Assembly: GCA_946479205.1 (NCBI GenBank)
Contig: CAMLFJ010000185.1
Location: 1-6,848 of the forward strand
Direction: 5' to 3'
Source of the DNA: an uncultured bacterium
GTDB taxonomy: Bacteria > Methylomirabilota > Methylomirabilia > Rokubacteriales > CSP1-6
Length of the DNA: 6,848 bases
Shown here piece by piece: positions 6,431-6,848 of the stretch. Below the pieces are notes generated by a model that worked only from the letters and a program-made list of their open reading frames with translations, was not told the origin of the DNA and did not search any database. The position numbers and the translations under genes are program-made. Each line of letters begins with the position of its first letter. Position 1 is the stretch's first letter.

Positions 6431-6466
6431 CAAGGTGCCTCTTGACGGCGATGCGGGTTCGGGTCG

Positions 6467-6848
6467 ATGCTCACCCTCGTGAGAAGACTCCTGGTCGGGC
6501 TCGCGCTGGGCGGGGCGGTGGTGACCGCGGGCTGCGCGTCGATGGAGCCGGCCGCGCTGCCGGCCGCGACGACGCTCGAGAAGATCAAGGCGACCAAGAC
6601 GATCGCGCTGGGCTATCGCGACTCGTCGGTCCCATTCTCGTACGCCGGCCACGCCAAGGAGCCGATCGGGTACTCGGTGGATCTCTGCACGCGCGTGGTC
6701 GAGGATCTGCGGAGCGAGCTCAAGCTACCGGAGCTGCAGCCTCGCTGGGTGCCGGTCAGCGTCGAGACGCGGGTGCGGGCTCTGCTGGACGGGACGATCG
6801 ACCTCGAGTGCGGGTCCACCACCAATACCCTGTCCCGGCAGGAGCGGG
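6467..6848 (+). CDS. GltI-like amino-acid ABC transporter substrate-binding protein, partial (3' end outside window)
   Basis: Only the first 127 codons are in the window. A basic start (VRRLLV) and a hydrophobic stretch lead to VVTAGCAS, a probable lipoprotein cleavage site with Cys23. Thr at -3 is slightly off consensus. After a linker the mature domain starts TLEKIKATKTIALGYRDSS (36-54), then VPFSY, PIGYSVDLC (66-74) and RVRALLDGTIDLECGSTTNT (102-121). These match the glutamate/aspartate-binding protein GltI by eye, including PITSQNRIPLLQNG and ECGSTTNN in E. coli, so this is SBP_bac_3 (family 3). It captures a substrate outside the membrane for an ABC importer; permease and ATPase genes would be expected downstream. 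The start could be ATG 6467 or in-frame GTG 6479; neither has a good Shine-Dalgarno site. It is transcribed divergently from the hydrolase operon. Confidence 0.88.
   Translation, partial: MLTLVRRLLVGLALGGAVVTAGCASMEPAALPAATTLEKIKATKTIALGYRDSSVPFSYAGHAKEPIGYSVDLCTRVVEDLRSELKLPELQPRWVPVSVETRVRALLDGTIDLECGSTTNTLSRQER

Noticed and set aside
6441..6470. TTGACG at 6442-6447 as a -35 box for the binding-protein gene
   Set aside because: A -10 box at normal spacing would fall on the ATG at 6467 and the sequence there (CGATGC) is a poor match.
4205..6482. Two plus-strand open frames of more than 430 codons antisense to the CoA-transferase and hydrolase
   Set aside because: The translations are low-complexity (runs of Arg, His, Gly, Leu, Val) with no motif, and they mirror genes with clear catalytic residues. 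Long antisense frames are expected at this GC content.
1..6848. CRISPR arrays, tRNA or rRNA genes, insertion sequences, phage or toxin-antitoxin genes
   Set aside because: No regularly spaced direct repeats, cloverleaf sequences, transposase motifs or small paired ORFs were seen on either strand.

Overview
This window is high-GC DNA (about 70% by eye) of dense bacterial type. It uses GTG starts, has strong purine-rich ribosome binding sites and leaves only a few bases between genes. The gene content is aerobic, heterotrophic acyl-CoA and organic-acid metabolism. That fits a soil or groundwater lineage such as Rokubacteria/Methylomirabilota or a high-GC proteobacterium. The assignment is a guess from style, because no phylogenetic marker is present.

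Layout. Positions 1-246 hold no convincing gene but contain a possible promoter and a very good Shine-Dalgarno site. A plus-strand run follows: a crotonase-fold (enoyl-CoA hydratase/isomerase family) protein (247-1029), a gamma-class carbonic anhydrase-like hexapeptide protein (1040-1570) and a small membrane-anchored bacterial PH-domain protein (1585-2073). It meets, almost stop to stop, a minus-strand run that reads leftward from 6386 to 2077. In transcription order that run is an alpha/beta hydrolase, a CaiB/BaiF-type (class III) CoA-transferase, an HpcH/HpaI-type class II aldolase, a Nudix hydrolase resembling CoA diphosphatases, and a short-chain dehydrogenase. The first four genes are separated by 13 and 12 bases and then a one-base TAGTG overlap; the fifth follows after 29 bases. 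This is almost certainly one operon. An 80-base intergenic region then separates it from a divergent plus-strand gene that leaves the window, encoding a GltI-like amino-acid ABC transporter substrate-binding protein, probably a lipoprotein.

How the genes may work together (inference). The minus operon has the parts for catabolism of an organic acid: hydrolysis of an ester or lactone, CoA transfer, aldol cleavage of a hydroxy-keto acid, alcohol/ketone redox, and CoA-nucleotide turnover. The divergent binding protein may supply a substrate, but its close resemblance to glutamate/aspartate binders makes that link loose. No substrate can be read from sequence alone.

The most unusual single observation is that the crotonase-fold protein keeps the oxyanion-hole motifs but has Arg and Ile where the two catalytic glutamates of classical enoyl-CoA hydratase sit. 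I found no tRNA, rRNA, CRISPR array, insertion sequence or phage gene, and no sign of a defence or other wholly novel system.
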